Shown: piece after piece, positions 18,215-26,844 of the stretch | How the letters are laid out: each line of letters begins with the position of its first letter | Position numbering within the stretch: position 1 is the stretch's first letter | Source: CAVTWS01 sp964390555 | GTDB lineage: Bacteria > Actinomycetota > Acidimicrobiia > Acidimicrobiales > SHLQ01 | Assembly: GCA_964390555.1 (NCBI GenBank) | Contig: CAYMJU010000086.1 | Location: 1 to 64,000, forward strand | Reading direction: 5' to 3' | DNA length: 64,000 bases | The notes under the pieces: model-generated | Told to the model about the DNA's origin: nothing | What the model saw: the letters and a program-made list of their open reading frames with translations, nothing else | Databases searched by the model: none | Made by a program: the position numbers and the translations under genes

Positions 18215-19249
18215 GTGTCGCAGGCCGAGGCTACGAGCGAAGCGAGCGCAGCCGAAGGAGCGCAGCTCCTCGGATGCAGATGGGGTCTGGTGGCGCAGCC
18301 CCCAGCGACAGATGCCGGCGTTCTCGACGAGCCGGGCCTCACCGTCGCGGTGCCCGTAGGCCTGTTGGACACGAGCCAGTCGTTCCGGGTCGGTGGATTG
18401 TGCGCCGAGCAGGTCGACCGCCTGGTCGCGCTCGGCGGAGCGTGGCCCCCGATCGTGATCGAACCGGGCCGACGGCGCGTCATCGACGGAGCGCACCGGG
18501 TCGCCGCGGCCCGCCGGCTCGGTTATAGCCATGTCCAGGCCGAGCTCTTCCACGGCTCGCCCGACGAGGCGTTCGTCGAGTTCGTTCGCCGCAACGTGAC
18601 CCAGGGGCTCGTGCTCTCGTTGGCCGAGCGCAAGCACGCCGCGGTTCGCATACTGCGCACGAGCCCGATCTGGTCGGACCGAAGGATCGCCGAGTTGTGC
18701 GTCGTGTCCCCGAAGACGGTGGCGCGGCTGCGGTCGGGGGACGGCTCGTGCCCAAGTGAGGACGCGGCCCACTCCGACGACGAGCGTCGTGTTGGCCGCG
18801 ACCTCCGGGTTCGGCCGGTGCGACGAGGATCGGTGCGGGCGCTGGTGATCGAAGCGGTACGGGCGCAGCCGAAGGCGTCGTTGCGCACCATCGCCGCGTC
18901 GGTCGGTGTGTCCCCGGAGACCGTGCGCCTGGTCCGGCGGAACCTTGCGCCCGGCGGGTCCTTGGTGGACGCCGGGTGCGACCTCGATCCTGCCCCGAGC
19001 GTCGACGACGGCTCGCCGACCGACACCGTGACCCCATGGCACTGCGATGCCGCGCTGGCCTCCAGCGAGCGCGGCGAGGAATTCACCCGGTGGTTCGAGA
19101 GCACCCATGTCGACGACACCGACCTGAGCTGGGTCGACGCGGTCCCCTTGGGCCGCGTCTACGTGGTCGCCGAGGTCGCTCGCCAGCGGTCCGAGATCTG
19201 GCTGCGGATCGCCCGGGCCCTCGAGGCCCGTCCGGCGCGAGCGCGGTGA
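18215..19249 (+). CDS. StrR-like regulator with ParB N-terminal domain
   Basis: 344 residues if started at GTG 18215; GTG 18290 is an alternative after the repeat-derived leader. A ParB/sulfiredoxin-like domain (about 50-120) contains PIVIEPGRRRVIDGAHRVAAA. It is followed by SLAERKHAAVRIL and a helix-turn-helix, WSDRRIAELCVVSPKTVARLR. This order is characteristic of StrR-type pathway activators rather than chromosome-partition ParB. A second predicted HTH (SLRTIAASVGVSPETVRLVRR) lies at about 218-240. The product is probably a DNA-binding activator of neighbouring genes. Residues about 7-33 are encoded by the dispersed hairpin repeat (18233-18314) and are unlikely to be part of the conserved protein. 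Confidence 0.75.
   Translation: MSQAEATSEASAAEGAQLLGCRWGLVAQPPATDAGVLDEPGLTVAVPVGLLDTSQSFRVGGLCAEQVDRLVALGGAWPPIVIEPGRRRVIDGAHRVAAARRLGYSHVQAELFHGSPDEAFVEFVRRNVTQGLVLSLAERKHAAVRILRTSPIWSDRRIAELCVVSPKTVARLRSGDGSCPSEDAAHSDDERRVGRDLRVRPVRRGSVRALVIEAVRAQPKASLRTIAASVGVSPETVRLVRRNLAPGGSLVDAGCDLDPAPSVDDGSPTDTVTPWHCDAALASSERGEEFTRWFESTHVDDTDLSWVDAVPLGRVYVVAEVARQRSEIWLRIARALEARPARAR
18233..18314 (+). repeat. Dispersed hairpin repeat (REP-A), copy 1
   Basis: It starts ACGAGCGAAGCGAGCG, where other copies have ATGAGCGAAGCG, and ends AGCGACAGATG. The hairpin AGGAGCGCAGCTCCT is perfect; copy 2 has GGGAGCGCAGCTCCC, a compensatory change of the outer pair. The second hairpin (CTGGTGGCGCAGCCCCCAG) has a mismatch. 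Here the element is read in frame as the N-terminus of the StrR-like regulator. Confidence 0.7.
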
Positions 19250-19271
19250 CTCTGAGAGCGCGCGCCACTAC

Positions 19272-19306
19272 GTGAACGTTCGACGTCTGATCGGTCCCGC
19301 TCGCCT
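19272..19306. repeat. 35-bp promoter-region repeat (REP-B), copy 1
   Basis: GTGAACGTTCGACGTCTGAT and the following 15 bases match 31233-31267 at 34 of 35 positions. A partial copy is at 47268-47285. About 19 bp further on is TGCCACTGTCACATTG (19325-19340), a half-site of the TGACA/TGTCA operator family. The rest of the 223-bp gap before the dienelactone hydrolase has no gene. Confidence 0.65.
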
Positions 19307-19472
19307 GCTAGCGCAGTCGAGAAATGCCACTGTCACATTGGAGAGCTCGTCTTTCGGCTCGCTCTCTGCGGTTGGTGTCGCCGTTTCCCCGGGCGGAGCG
19401 ACTAGGAACGAGATCGTTGCGGGGACCGCAAACGCGCCATCCGGCGCGCAACGACGAGAAAAGGGATCAGGA

Positions 19473-20186
19473 ATGGCACAGACGGTGACAATCGACAGCG
19501 CTGGCGGCTCGATGGGGCTGTACGACGCCGAGCCCGACGGCGTGCCGCGGGGCGCGGTGATCGTCATCCAGGAGGCGTTCGGTATAACGGACCACATCGA
19601 GGACGTCTGCCGGCGGCTCGCCGCCAGCGGGTACCGAGCCGTCGCTCCTCACCTGTTCCACCGCAGTGGCGACGCAGTGATCGCCTACGACGACATGGCT
19701 TCGGTGATGCCACACATGGGCGCGCTGAGCGCCGACGGCTTGGCATCGGATCTCGCCGCGTCGATCGCCTACCTCGAAGGGGCCGGTTTCGGTGCCCAGC
19801 GGGTGGGGATCGTCGGATTCTGCATGGGCGGAAGCGTCGTTGTCCTCGCCGCCGCCACTCACACCTTGGGCGCTGCGGTGACCTTCTACGGCGGTGGGGT
19901 GGCGACGGGAAGGTTCGGCTTGCCGCCACTCGTCGAGCTCGCCCCGACACTGAAGACCCCGTGGCTGGGCGTGTTCGGCGACAAGGACCAGGGCATACCC
20001 ACCGACCAGGTGGAAACGCTGCGCGATGCGGCGGCCCAGGCCGCGGTGCCCACCGAGGTGGTCCGATACCCCGACGCCGAGCACGGCTTCCACTGCGATG
20101 CCCGCAGCTCCTACCACGAGGCGTCTTCGAAGGACGCGTGGAAGCGGACGCTCGCCTGGCTCGACGCTCACCTGGCCCCAGGCTGA
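19473..20186 (+). CDS. Dienelactone hydrolase family protein
   Basis: 237 residues from ATG 19473, with AAAAGGGA upstream. The cysteine nucleophile sits in GFCMGG (about 115-120), Asp in FGDKDQG (about 170) and His in EHGFH (about 206). This is the Cys-Asp-His triad of dienelactone hydrolases, which open enol-lactones formed in ring-cleavage pathways or act on related esters. The N-terminal IVIQEAFGI is also typical. It leads the MmgE/PrpD-aconitase operon, so it may open a lactone whose product feeds the following isomerisation or dehydration steps. Length is normal. Confidence 0.87.
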   Translation: MAQTVTIDSAGGSMGLYDAEPDGVPRGAVIVIQEAFGITDHIEDVCRRLAASGYRAVAPHLFHRSGDAVIAYDDMASVMPHMGALSADGLASDLAASIAYLEGAGFGAQRVGIVGFCMGGSVVVLAAATHTLGAAVTFYGGGVATGRFGLPPLVELAPTLKTPWLGVFGDKDQGIPTDQVETLRDAAAQAAVPTEVVRYPDAEHGFHCDARSSYHEASSKDAWKRTLAWLDAHLAPG

Positions 20187-20208
20187 TCCGACGCCGATCG
20201 CCGTGCCC

Positions 20209-21630
20209 ATGATCACCCACCACGAGACGGTCACCGAGGGCCGGATGGTCACCCGCGAGCTGGCGGAGTGGGTCGCCGGCGTGCGGATCGAGGACCTTCC
20301 CGACGACGTGGTCGCCGAAGCCGGCCGGGCTTTCGCGGACTTCCTCGGGGAATGCCTGTTCGTGGGGGCCACCCAACCCTGGGGACAGAGCATCGCCGCC
20401 TTCTGCGCCCACGACGGAGGGGGCCAGCCCGAAGCCACGATCATCGCGACCGGAAAGCGCACGCTGGCGTCGCGGGCGGCGTTGGCGAATGGCACGATGG
20501 CCCTCGGGTTCGAGTACGCCGACTACGGAGCCGGCAGCCGGCCGTACCCGTTCGCGGTGACCGCTCCGCTCGCCGTCGCCGAGTCGTGCCACGCGTCGGG
20601 TCGCGACCTGGCGCTGGCGATCGTCATCGGCTACGAGGTCATGGGCAGAGTGTTCCGTGCCACCTTCGAGCGCGGCAAGACGATCCCGTTCTACGTACCG
20701 TCGGTCTACGGAACCCTGGCCGGCGCGGCCGGGTGCGCCCGCCTGCTCGGGTTGTCGCCGGAGCACACGAACTACGCCCTCGGGCTGGCTGCGGCGTTCA
20801 CGGGTGGCACGTTTCAGGGGCACGAGGAGGGGGCGTGGCAACGTTCGCTCAACGGGGGCATGGCGGGCGAGCGGGCGGTGACGGCGGCCCGGCTCGCCCA
20901 AACGGGCTTCCGGGCGACCGAGCTCGGGCTCGAAGGCGTGCAGGGCTTCGCCAAGATGTACACCCGGGGGCACCTCGACCCCGCCGCGCTGCTCGACGGG
21001 CTCGGCGAGGACTTCATCATCCTGAGTCGTTGGGTGAAGCGGTACCCGATGAACACCACCCTCCACGCGCCCGTGGAGGCGTTGCTGCAGATCATGAGCG
21101 AGCACGGTCTGCGCCACACCGACATCGACCGGATCGACGCCGCCTGGCAGCGCGTCGAGCCCTTCCTCGCCAAACACGAGGTGTCCACCGTCGTGAGCGC
21201 GCAGGCCAGCCTGCCCTTCGCCCTGGCGGTGGCCGCGGTGCGCGGCAAAGTCGGGGTCGACGAGTTCACCGACGACACGGTGGCCGATCCGGTGGTCCAG
21301 GGCATGATCCCCCGGACCGTCGTGCACCAAGACGACGAGCTCTACACCCGCGTGACCAACAGCATGCCCGGGCGCGTGACCGTGCGGACCTTCGACGGGC
21401 GCGAGCTCACCGCCGAGGTGCTCTATCCCAAGGGCAACCCGGCGAACCCGCTCACCGACGACGAGTTCAAGGCCAAGTTCATGGACATGGCCGCCCGCGT
21501 GCTCGGTGAGGCGCAGGCCGAGGAACTGTACGGGCGGGCACTGCGTCTCGACTCCGAGCCCGACGTGGCCGACCTGGCCCCCCTGTTCAGCCCGGCCCCC
21601 ATGCCCATTCCAAGTTGTCCGGCGGACTGA
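20209..21630 (+). CDS. MmgE/PrpD family protein (first copy)
   Basis: 473 residues from ATG 20209 (GTG 20203 possible). The N-terminal region ELAEWVAGVRIEDLPDDVVAEAG, ALANGTMALGFEYADYG and the GYEVMGRVF helix belong to the MmgE/PrpD fold. The family contains 2-methylcitrate dehydratase and cis-aconitate decarboxylase, and acts on small tri- and dicarboxylates without an iron-sulfur cluster. The usual ALNGxxxHxxDYDD-type motif reads ALANGTMALGFEYADYG here, so the substrate may differ from methylcitrate. It neighbours an aconitase-type pair and a second MmgE/PrpD gene at 23483, an arrangement I do not recognise from a known pathway. Confidence 0.85.
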   Translation: MITHHETVTEGRMVTRELAEWVAGVRIEDLPDDVVAEAGRAFADFLGECLFVGATQPWGQSIAAFCAHDGGGQPEATIIATGKRTLASRAALANGTMALGFEYADYGAGSRPYPFAVTAPLAVAESCHASGRDLALAIVIGYEVMGRVFRATFERGKTIPFYVPSVYGTLAGAAGCARLLGLSPEHTNYALGLAAAFTGGTFQGHEEGAWQRSLNGGMAGERAVTAARLAQTGFRATELGLEGVQGFAKMYTRGHLDPAALLDGLGEDFIILSRWVKRYPMNTTLHAPVEALLQIMSEHGLRHTDIDRIDAAWQRVEPFLAKHEVSTVVSAQASLPFALAVAAVRGKVGVDEFTDDTVADPVVQGMIPRTVVHQDDELYTRVTNSMPGRVTVRTFDGRELTAEVLYPKGNPANPLTDDEFKAKFMDMAARVLGEAQAEELYGRALRLDSEPDVADLAPLFSPAPMPIPSCPAD

Positions 21631-21649
21631 GAGAGCTGCGAGGCACCCG

Positions 21650-22885
21650 ATGGGCATGAACGCGATAGAGAAGATCCTGGCCAACCACTCGGATCAGACG
21701 ACGGTGGTTCCCGGCGACGTCGTCATGGTGAAGGTCGACGTCACCGTGCAGTTCGACTCGTCGCGGCCCGACATCTTGCGCATCGCCAACCCCGACAAGC
21801 TGGTGCTGCTCCACGACCACGTGGTCCCGGCGCCAACCGTGCAGGCGGCGAACAACGCCAAGCGGATGCGCGAGTTCGTGGAGCGCTTCGGCATCGAGAA
21901 CTACTTCCCGGTCGGCAAGCACGGGATCTCCCACGTGCTCGTGGCCGCGGAGGGCTTCGCCCTCCCCGGGCAGATCCTCGTGAACTCCGACTCCCACACC
22001 TGCTCGTCGGGGGCGATGAACTGCCTGGCCCGGGGTATGGGCCCGTCGGAGATGCTGTACATCATCTGCAAGGGCGAGACCTGGTATCTCGTCGGTCCCA
22101 CCACCAAGGTGGTGCTCGAGGGCAAGCTCGCTCACCGGGTCTACCCGCGCGATGTCATCCACCACCTGCCCGGGCAGTACGGCGACTTCGCTGGCCGCAA
22201 CTTCGAGTGGCACGGCGACGGCCTGGCCGGGATCGACATCGACGGTCGGCTCACCATGGCGACGATCTCGGCCGAGGCGTCGGTGGAGTTCTCGCTGTTC
22301 CCCTACGACGACGTGCTCGCCGAGTACCTGGAGGGTCGGGCCCGGTGGCCGTTCGAACCGTCCCACCCCGACGCCGACGCGCATTACGACCAGGTCATCA
22401 CGATCGACCTCTCCCAGCTCGAACCCCAGGTCGTGCTGCCGGGCAAGGTGGCATGGAACACCAAGGGTGCCCGCGAGGTGGCCGCCGACAAGATCAAGGT
22501 CGACCAGGCCTTCATCGGGTCGTGCGCCAACGGTCGGCTGTCGGATTTCGCGGTGGCCGCCGAGATCGTGAAGGGCCGGCAGCTCGCGCCGGGCACGAGG
22601 ATGATCGTCACGCCGGGCAGCCAGGACATCTTGAAAGAGGCGATCCGGGCCGGCTACGTCGAGACGCTGATGGACGCCGGTGCCGTGGTCACCAACTCGA
22701 CCTGTGGCGCCTGCTTCGGTGGCCACATGGGCCTGCTGGCCGACGGCGAGGTGTGCATCACCGCATCGACCAGGAATTTCCAGGGGCGGATGGGCAGCCC
22801 CAAGGCGAGCGTCTACATGGGTTCGCCGGCCACCGTCGCCGCGTCGGCGATCGCCGGCGTGATCATCGACCCGCGGGATCTCTAG
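21650..22885 (+). CDS. Aconitase / 3-isopropylmalate dehydratase large subunit family protein
   Basis: 411 residues from ATG 21650. Three cysteines for a [4Fe-4S] cluster are visible: GSCANGR (about 293) and STCGACFGG (about 352 and 355). SDSHTC and the C-terminal SPKASVYMGSPATVAASAIAG are also typical of LeuC-type proteins. With the small subunit at 22949 it should form a hydro-lyase interconverting a 2- and 3-hydroxy acid through the enoate, on a substrate resembling isopropylmalate, citrate or dimethylmalate. No other leucine genes are nearby, and the MmgE/PrpD neighbours argue for catabolism. True LeuC is a less likely alternative. Confidence 0.85.
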   Translation: MGMNAIEKILANHSDQTTVVPGDVVMVKVDVTVQFDSSRPDILRIANPDKLVLLHDHVVPAPTVQAANNAKRMREFVERFGIENYFPVGKHGISHVLVAAEGFALPGQILVNSDSHTCSSGAMNCLARGMGPSEMLYIICKGETWYLVGPTTKVVLEGKLAHRVYPRDVIHHLPGQYGDFAGRNFEWHGDGLAGIDIDGRLTMATISAEASVEFSLFPYDDVLAEYLEGRARWPFEPSHPDADAHYDQVITIDLSQLEPQVVLPGKVAWNTKGAREVAADKIKVDQAFIGSCANGRLSDFAVAAEIVKGRQLAPGTRMIVTPGSQDILKEAIRAGYVETLMDAGAVVTNSTCGACFGGHMGLLADGEVCITASTRNFQGRMGSPKASVYMGSPATVAASAIAGVIIDPRDL

Positions 22886-22948
22886 GTGCCACCCATGCCC
22901 GAGCGGGAAACGGGGGTTCAGCCCCCGAGAAGAACCAGGGAGCGCGCG

Positions 22949-23452
22949 ATGGCCACCACGTTCACGGGCAAGGTGTGGAAGTTCGGCGACGACATCAACA
23001 CCGATCTCGTCATCCCGAACTTCGCCGTGCTCATGCCGATCGAGGAGCAGTTGCAGCACTGCTTCTCGGCCAACCGTCCGGGGTGGGTCGACGAGATCAC
23101 CGTCGGCGACGTGATGGTCGTGGGTCGGAATTTCGGGGTCGGGTCGGCCCGCAACATCGGGGCGGTGTTCCACGGGCTCGGGATCGCGGGCGTGGTCGCC
23201 GAGTCGTTCAACGGGCTGGGCCTGCGCAACTGCATCAACTCGGCCCTTCCTTCGCTGCCGTGCCCCGGCGTGCTGGACATGTTCGACGAGGGCCACGTAG
23301 CCGAGGTCGACTGGACCATCGGCGAGGTACGCAACGTGACGACCGGGGCGACCGCCCGGGGTCTGCCGATCCCACCGCAGCTGCAGGCGATCATCCACGG
23401 CGGCGGGGTCGAGGGCGTTCTACGCACCCAGGGCTACCTCGCACCCCGATGA
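22949..23452 (+). CDS. Aconitase / 3-isopropylmalate dehydratase small subunit family protein
   Basis: 167 residues from ATG 22949, with CCAGGGAGC just upstream. DDINTDLVIPNFAVL and the swivel-domain loop GRNFGVGSARNIGAVFHGLG (about 50-69) match LeuD-type subunits, which complete the active site of the large subunit at 21650. In most LeuD proteins this loop reads GCGSSREH; here Cys is Val and the last residues are ARN rather than SREH, although one Arg remains. That suggests an altered substrate pocket. A small GC hairpin (22911-22927) sits in the 63-bp gap between the subunit genes. Confidence 0.83.
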   Translation: MATTFTGKVWKFGDDINTDLVIPNFAVLMPIEEQLQHCFSANRPGWVDEITVGDVMVVGRNFGVGSARNIGAVFHGLGIAGVVAESFNGLGLRNCINSALPSLPCPGVLDMFDEGHVAEVDWTIGEVRNVTTGATARGLPIPPQLQAIIHGGGVEGVLRTQGYLAPR

Positions 23453-23482
23453 GGCTTACGACGATGAGCGAGGTGGCCACGC

Positions 23483-24856
23483 ATGGCTGATCAACCGGAA
23501 CGGTCCGTGACCGAGCAGATGGCCACCTGGATCGTCGAGGTCGACGCGGCCGACCTCCCACCGGTCGCTGCCGAACGCGTCGCCAACCTGGTCCTCGACT
23601 CGATCGGCAACCAGTTCGCCGGGATGTCGGTGTCGACCGGGCGGCTCCTGTCGGAGTGGGTTCGGGCCCAGCGGGCGGCGCCGGAGTGCACCGTCACCGC
23701 GTGCGATTTCAAGACCACGCCGTCGTTCGCCGCGCTCGTCAACGGTGCGGCGTCGCACGCCCTCGAGAACGACGACATCGCCACGTTCAGCAGCCATCCG
23801 AACAGCCCCCTCACCGCGGCCTCGCTGGCGCTCGGGGAGAAGCTCGGCGCGTCCGGCGCCGACGTCGTGTTGGCCTGGGTGATCGGCTGGGAGGTCACCG
23901 CCCAGACGATGAAGGTCTGTCTCGGCCCGCGCGGCAACGAGCTCATCAACCGGGGTTGGTTCAACCAGGGCTTCCAGGAGACGCTCGGCGTGGCCGCGCT
24001 CGCCTCCCGCCTCTTGCACCTCGACGTCGACCAGACGCGCATGGCGCTCGGGCACGCCGCGTCGGCCATGGCGGGGATGATGAAGAACCGAGGCACCGAC
24101 ACCAAGGGCTTCACGGCCGGCAGCGCGGCCATGCACGGCGTCATCGCCGGCGAGCTGGCGTCGTGCGGTTTCACGGCCAACCGCGACATCCTCGACGGCG
24201 AGCTCGGTGTGGCGAGGCTGCTCGGCCTCGACTCCGGCGACCCGCAGAAGATGCTCGACGGTCTCGGTTCCTGGGACCTCGCCACCCGGGGCTCGACGAT
24301 CCGCCTCCACGCCTGCTGCGGGGCCTCCCACTGGAGCATGGACGCCATGCAGGACATCGTGCGCCGCTCGTCGCTGGTAGCCGCCGACATCGCGTCGATC
24401 GAGGTCGAGATCCCCGAGTTCCTCACCGACATGGTCCCGTTCCACGAGCCCCGTACCGGCTTGGAGGGGAAGTACAGCCTCGAGTACAGCCTGGCCACGG
24501 TGGCCCTCGACGGCCGGGCAGGAATCCACCAGTTCAGCGACGCCGCGGTGAGCCGGCCGGCGGCCCGGGACCTCGTGAGCCGGGTGCGCACCGTGCCCGT
24601 GAACGGGCCGCTCGAGAGCAAGGTGGTGGTCACGCTGCGCAACGGCGAACGCCTGGAGAGCAGCGCCAACCGGGCCCACGGTCATCCCATGGATCCGCTC
24701 AGCCCCGGCGAGATCGTCGCCAAGTTCGCCGAGTGCGCCGCTACGTCGGCCACCCCGGCCCAGCGCGACCAGGTGATCGATCTCTGCTCGCGGCTGGGGT
24801 CGCTCGACGACATCGGCGAGCTGACCCGGGTGATCGGAGCCGCCGGTGCCTCATGA
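23483..24856 (+). CDS. MmgE/PrpD family protein (second copy)
   Basis: 457 residues from ATG 23483. ALVNGAASHALENDDIATFSSHP (about 81-103) is the MmgE/PrpD signature with the expected His and acidic residues, better conserved here than in the copy at 20209. It is followed by GYEV-like VIGWEVTAQTMK. Family chemistry is dehydration, hydration or decarboxylation of citrate-like acids. Two members of one family flanking an aconitase-type pair suggests successive steps, or different stereochemistry, on one tricarboxylate-like intermediate. Its stop overlaps the start of the amidohydrolase gene, so the two are translationally coupled. Confidence 0.85.
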   Translation: MADQPERSVTEQMATWIVEVDAADLPPVAAERVANLVLDSIGNQFAGMSVSTGRLLSEWVRAQRAAPECTVTACDFKTTPSFAALVNGAASHALENDDIATFSSHPNSPLTAASLALGEKLGASGADVVLAWVIGWEVTAQTMKVCLGPRGNELINRGWFNQGFQETLGVAALASRLLHLDVDQTRMALGHAASAMAGMMKNRGTDTKGFTAGSAAMHGVIAGELASCGFTANRDILDGELGVARLLGLDSGDPQKMLDGLGSWDLATRGSTIRLHACCGASHWSMDAMQDIVRRSSLVAADIASIEVEIPEFLTDMVPFHEPRTGLEGKYSLEYSLATVALDGRAGIHQFSDAAVSRPAARDLVSRVRTVPVNGPLESKVVVTLRNGERLESSANRAHGHPMDPLSPGEIVAKFAECAATSATPAQRDQVIDLCSRLGSLDDIGELTRVIGAAGAS

Positions 24857-26507
24857 CGTGGTGATCACCGGTGGGCGGATCGTCGACGGTACGGGGCGGG
24901 CCGCGTTCGCCGCCGACATCGCCATCGACGCCGGCCGCATCTCGGCGATCGGCGCGGTGAGCGGCGACGCCCGGCGCACGGTCGACGCCACGGATCACGT
25001 CGTGGCCCCGGGTTTCATCGACGCCCACACCCACTACGACGCCCAGCTCCTGTGGGACCCGACGGCCAACCCGTCGACCGCTCACGGCATCACCACGATC
25101 CTCACCGGGAACTGCGGCTACACCCTCGCCCCGGTCCGACCCGACGATCAGGACTACCTGATGGGGTTGTTCGCGGCGGCCGAGGAGGTCCCCAAGGCGG
25201 CGTTGCAGCAGTTCGCCCCGCTGGGCTGGGAGACCTTCGGCGAGTACCTCGATGCCATGAGCGGGCGGCTCGGGCTCAACGTCGTGACCCAGGTCGGGCA
25301 CAGCGCCGTGCGCCGGTACGTGATGGGTGACGCCGCCCTCGAACGACCCGCCACCGTCGACGAGATCGCCGCCATGGTCCGCCTCGCCGAGGAGGCGATG
25401 GCCGCGGGCGCCGCCGGCGTGAGCAGCAGCCAGGCGTCGCACCAGCGAGGCGAGCGGGGCGAGCACATCCCGTCGTACTTCGCCGACGGCGCCGAGACCC
25501 GCGCTCTCGCCGAGGCGGTGCGGCGCCAGGGCAAGCGGTTGGTGTCGATCAACCCGGCCAGCAAGCGCAGTGGCATCACCGCGGAGGACCGGGCGCTGCT
25601 GGTCGCCTTGGCCGAGCTCTCCGGCGGCGTCGTGTCGTGGAACGACTTCGGCATGGGCACGCCAGACGGCGACAGCATGCTCGAGTTCATGGAGGCCGAG
25701 CTCGAACGCGGCCGCGAGATCGTGGCCGTGGCGCGCTGCCAGCGCCCCGAGACGCGGTTCACCCTGAAGAAGCTTTCGGCGGTGTTCGCCACATCCGAGG
25801 CGTGGGTCGACCTGTCGCGGTTGGACCCGGCCGACAAGCTCGCCGCTCTCGCCGACCCCACCTGGCGGGCCAGCCTCGCCGCGTTCTGGTCTACCGCGGC
25901 GTTCATGGTGAACGCGGCGGTCGAGAGGGCCGGGAGCCCTGCCACGTCGGCGCTGGAAGGACGCCTCCTCGTCGACATCGCGGCCGAGCGCGGCGTGAGC
26001 CCCGCCGAGGTCATGTTCGACGTGGCGATCGCCGACGGGCTCGAGACGTTCTTCCGCATCACCGGACCGGTCGACATCGACGAGAGTCGCCTCGAACGTA
26101 TTCTGAAGAGCCCGGCGACGCTGGTCGGGATCTCCGACGGCGGCGCCCACCTGCAGACCTTCGCCGGCGGCGACTACACCAGCTACTTCCTGGCCCACTG
26201 GGTCCGACGCAAGGGCGCTTTCACGCTCGAAGAAGGCGTTGCGGCGCTCACGTCGCGGGTCGCGGGGTTCCTCGGCCTCGCGGATCGCGGCACCATCGAG
26301 GTGGGCCGAGCTGCCGACGTGGTCGTGTTCGACCCCGTCACCATCGAGCCCCTGTCGTTGCAGACCCTCGACGACATCCCTGGAGGCGGCACCCGCATGA
26401 CCAAGAACGCCCGCGGGATCCCGTGGGTCCTGGTGAACGGCGTGCCGGTTGTCGAGGCGGGCGTGGCCACGGCCGCCCGGCCCGGAGCCGTCCTCGGTCG
26501 CGGGTGA
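24846..26507 (+). CDS. D-aminoacylase-like amidohydrolase (N-acyl-D-amino-acid deacylase family)
   Basis: 553 residues from GTG 24846, overlapping the upstream stop by 11 bp. The metal site begins with DAHTHYDAQLLWDP (about 59-72). GNCGYTLAP, QVGHSAVRRYVMG and the late GISDGGAHLQTFAGGDY, whose Asp is a probable metal ligand, follow. The overall layout (VITGGRIVDGTG start, DVVVFDP near the end) is that of the D-aminoacylase branch. Actinobacterial members are often found with lipid or xenobiotic catabolism, and their substrate is not necessarily an acyl amino acid. A paralogue is at 31304. Co-transcription with MmgE/PrpD and aconitase genes hints at cleaving an amide or cyclic imide-like intermediate. 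Confidence 0.85.
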   Translation: MPHDVVITGGRIVDGTGRAAFAADIAIDAGRISAIGAVSGDARRTVDATDHVVAPGFIDAHTHYDAQLLWDPTANPSTAHGITTILTGNCGYTLAPVRPDDQDYLMGLFAAAEEVPKAALQQFAPLGWETFGEYLDAMSGRLGLNVVTQVGHSAVRRYVMGDAALERPATVDEIAAMVRLAEEAMAAGAAGVSSSQASHQRGERGEHIPSYFADGAETRALAEAVRRQGKRLVSINPASKRSGITAEDRALLVALAELSGGVVSWNDFGMGTPDGDSMLEFMEAELERGREIVAVARCQRPETRFTLKKLSAVFATSEAWVDLSRLDPADKLAALADPTWRASLAAFWSTAAFMVNAAVERAGSPATSALEGRLLVDIAAERGVSPAEVMFDVAIADGLETFFRITGPVDIDESRLERILKSPATLVGISDGGAHLQTFAGGDYTSYFLAHWVRRKGAFTLEEGVAALTSRVAGFLGLADRGTIEVGRAADVVVFDPVTIEPLSLQTLDDIPGGGTRMTKNARGIPWVLVNGVPVVEAGVATAARPGAVLGRG

Positions 26508-26520
26508 GCCGAGTCGCCGG

Positions 26521-26841
26521 ATGGGGTTCACACGGGTGTGTCTCGAAGCCGACCTCGAACCGGGCGACATGACGGCGTTCTTCGTCGACGACGTCGAGGT
26601 CCTCGTGGTGCGCGACAGACACGGCGTGCTCCACGCCATGGACGGCATCTGTCCCCACGAGGAATACCCCCTCGCCTACGGGCTGTTCGACGGTTCGGTG
26701 ATCACGTGCGCGAACCACATGTGGTCCTTCGATGCCACCACCGGGCGGGGCATCAACCCACCGAACTGTCACCTGTCGCGCTTCGCCATCAAGGTCGACG
26801 ACGGCGAGGTGCTCGTCGACCCCGGCGCCGAGCCGGCGTGA
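26521..26841 (+). CDS. Rieske [2Fe-2S] ferredoxin
   Basis: 106 residues from ATG 26521. The CxH...CxxH ligands are ICPHEEYPL (about 43-51) and CANHMWSFD (about 63-71), as in small Rieske ferredoxins of aromatic monooxygenases and dioxygenases (T4MOC or biphenyl dioxygenase ferredoxin type). It carries single electrons from a reductase to an oxygenase. No reductase or Rieske oxygenase alpha subunit is next to it. Candidate partners are the HD-domain protein encoded convergently at 27701, the P450s, or an enzyme outside the window. Three bp separate its stop from that of the convergent SDR. Confidence 0.9.
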   Translation: MGFTRVCLEADLEPGDMTAFFVDDVEVLVVRDRHGVLHAMDGICPHEEYPLAYGLFDGSVITCANHMWSFDATTGRGINPPNCHLSRFAIKVDDGEVLVDPGAEPA

Positions 26842-26844
26842 CAG

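Noticed and set aside
18215..19249. Chromosome-partition ParB
   Set aside because: Has the StrR-type layout with two HTH segments and no parA or parS neighbours.
19272..19306. GAACGTTC in REP-B as a LexA/SOS box
   Set aside because: The actinobacterial SOS box needs GAAC-N4-GTTC spacing; here the halves are adjacent and the genes are catabolic.
19564..21684. 706-codon minus-strand frame
   Set aside because: Antisense to the dienelactone hydrolase and MmgE/PrpD genes; low-complexity Arg/Gly/His sequence without domains.
21650..23452. LeuC/LeuD of leucine biosynthesis
   Set aside because: No leuA, leuB or ilv genes nearby, MmgE/PrpD genes on both sides and an altered small-subunit loop; not excluded, but a catabolic hydro-lyase is more likely.
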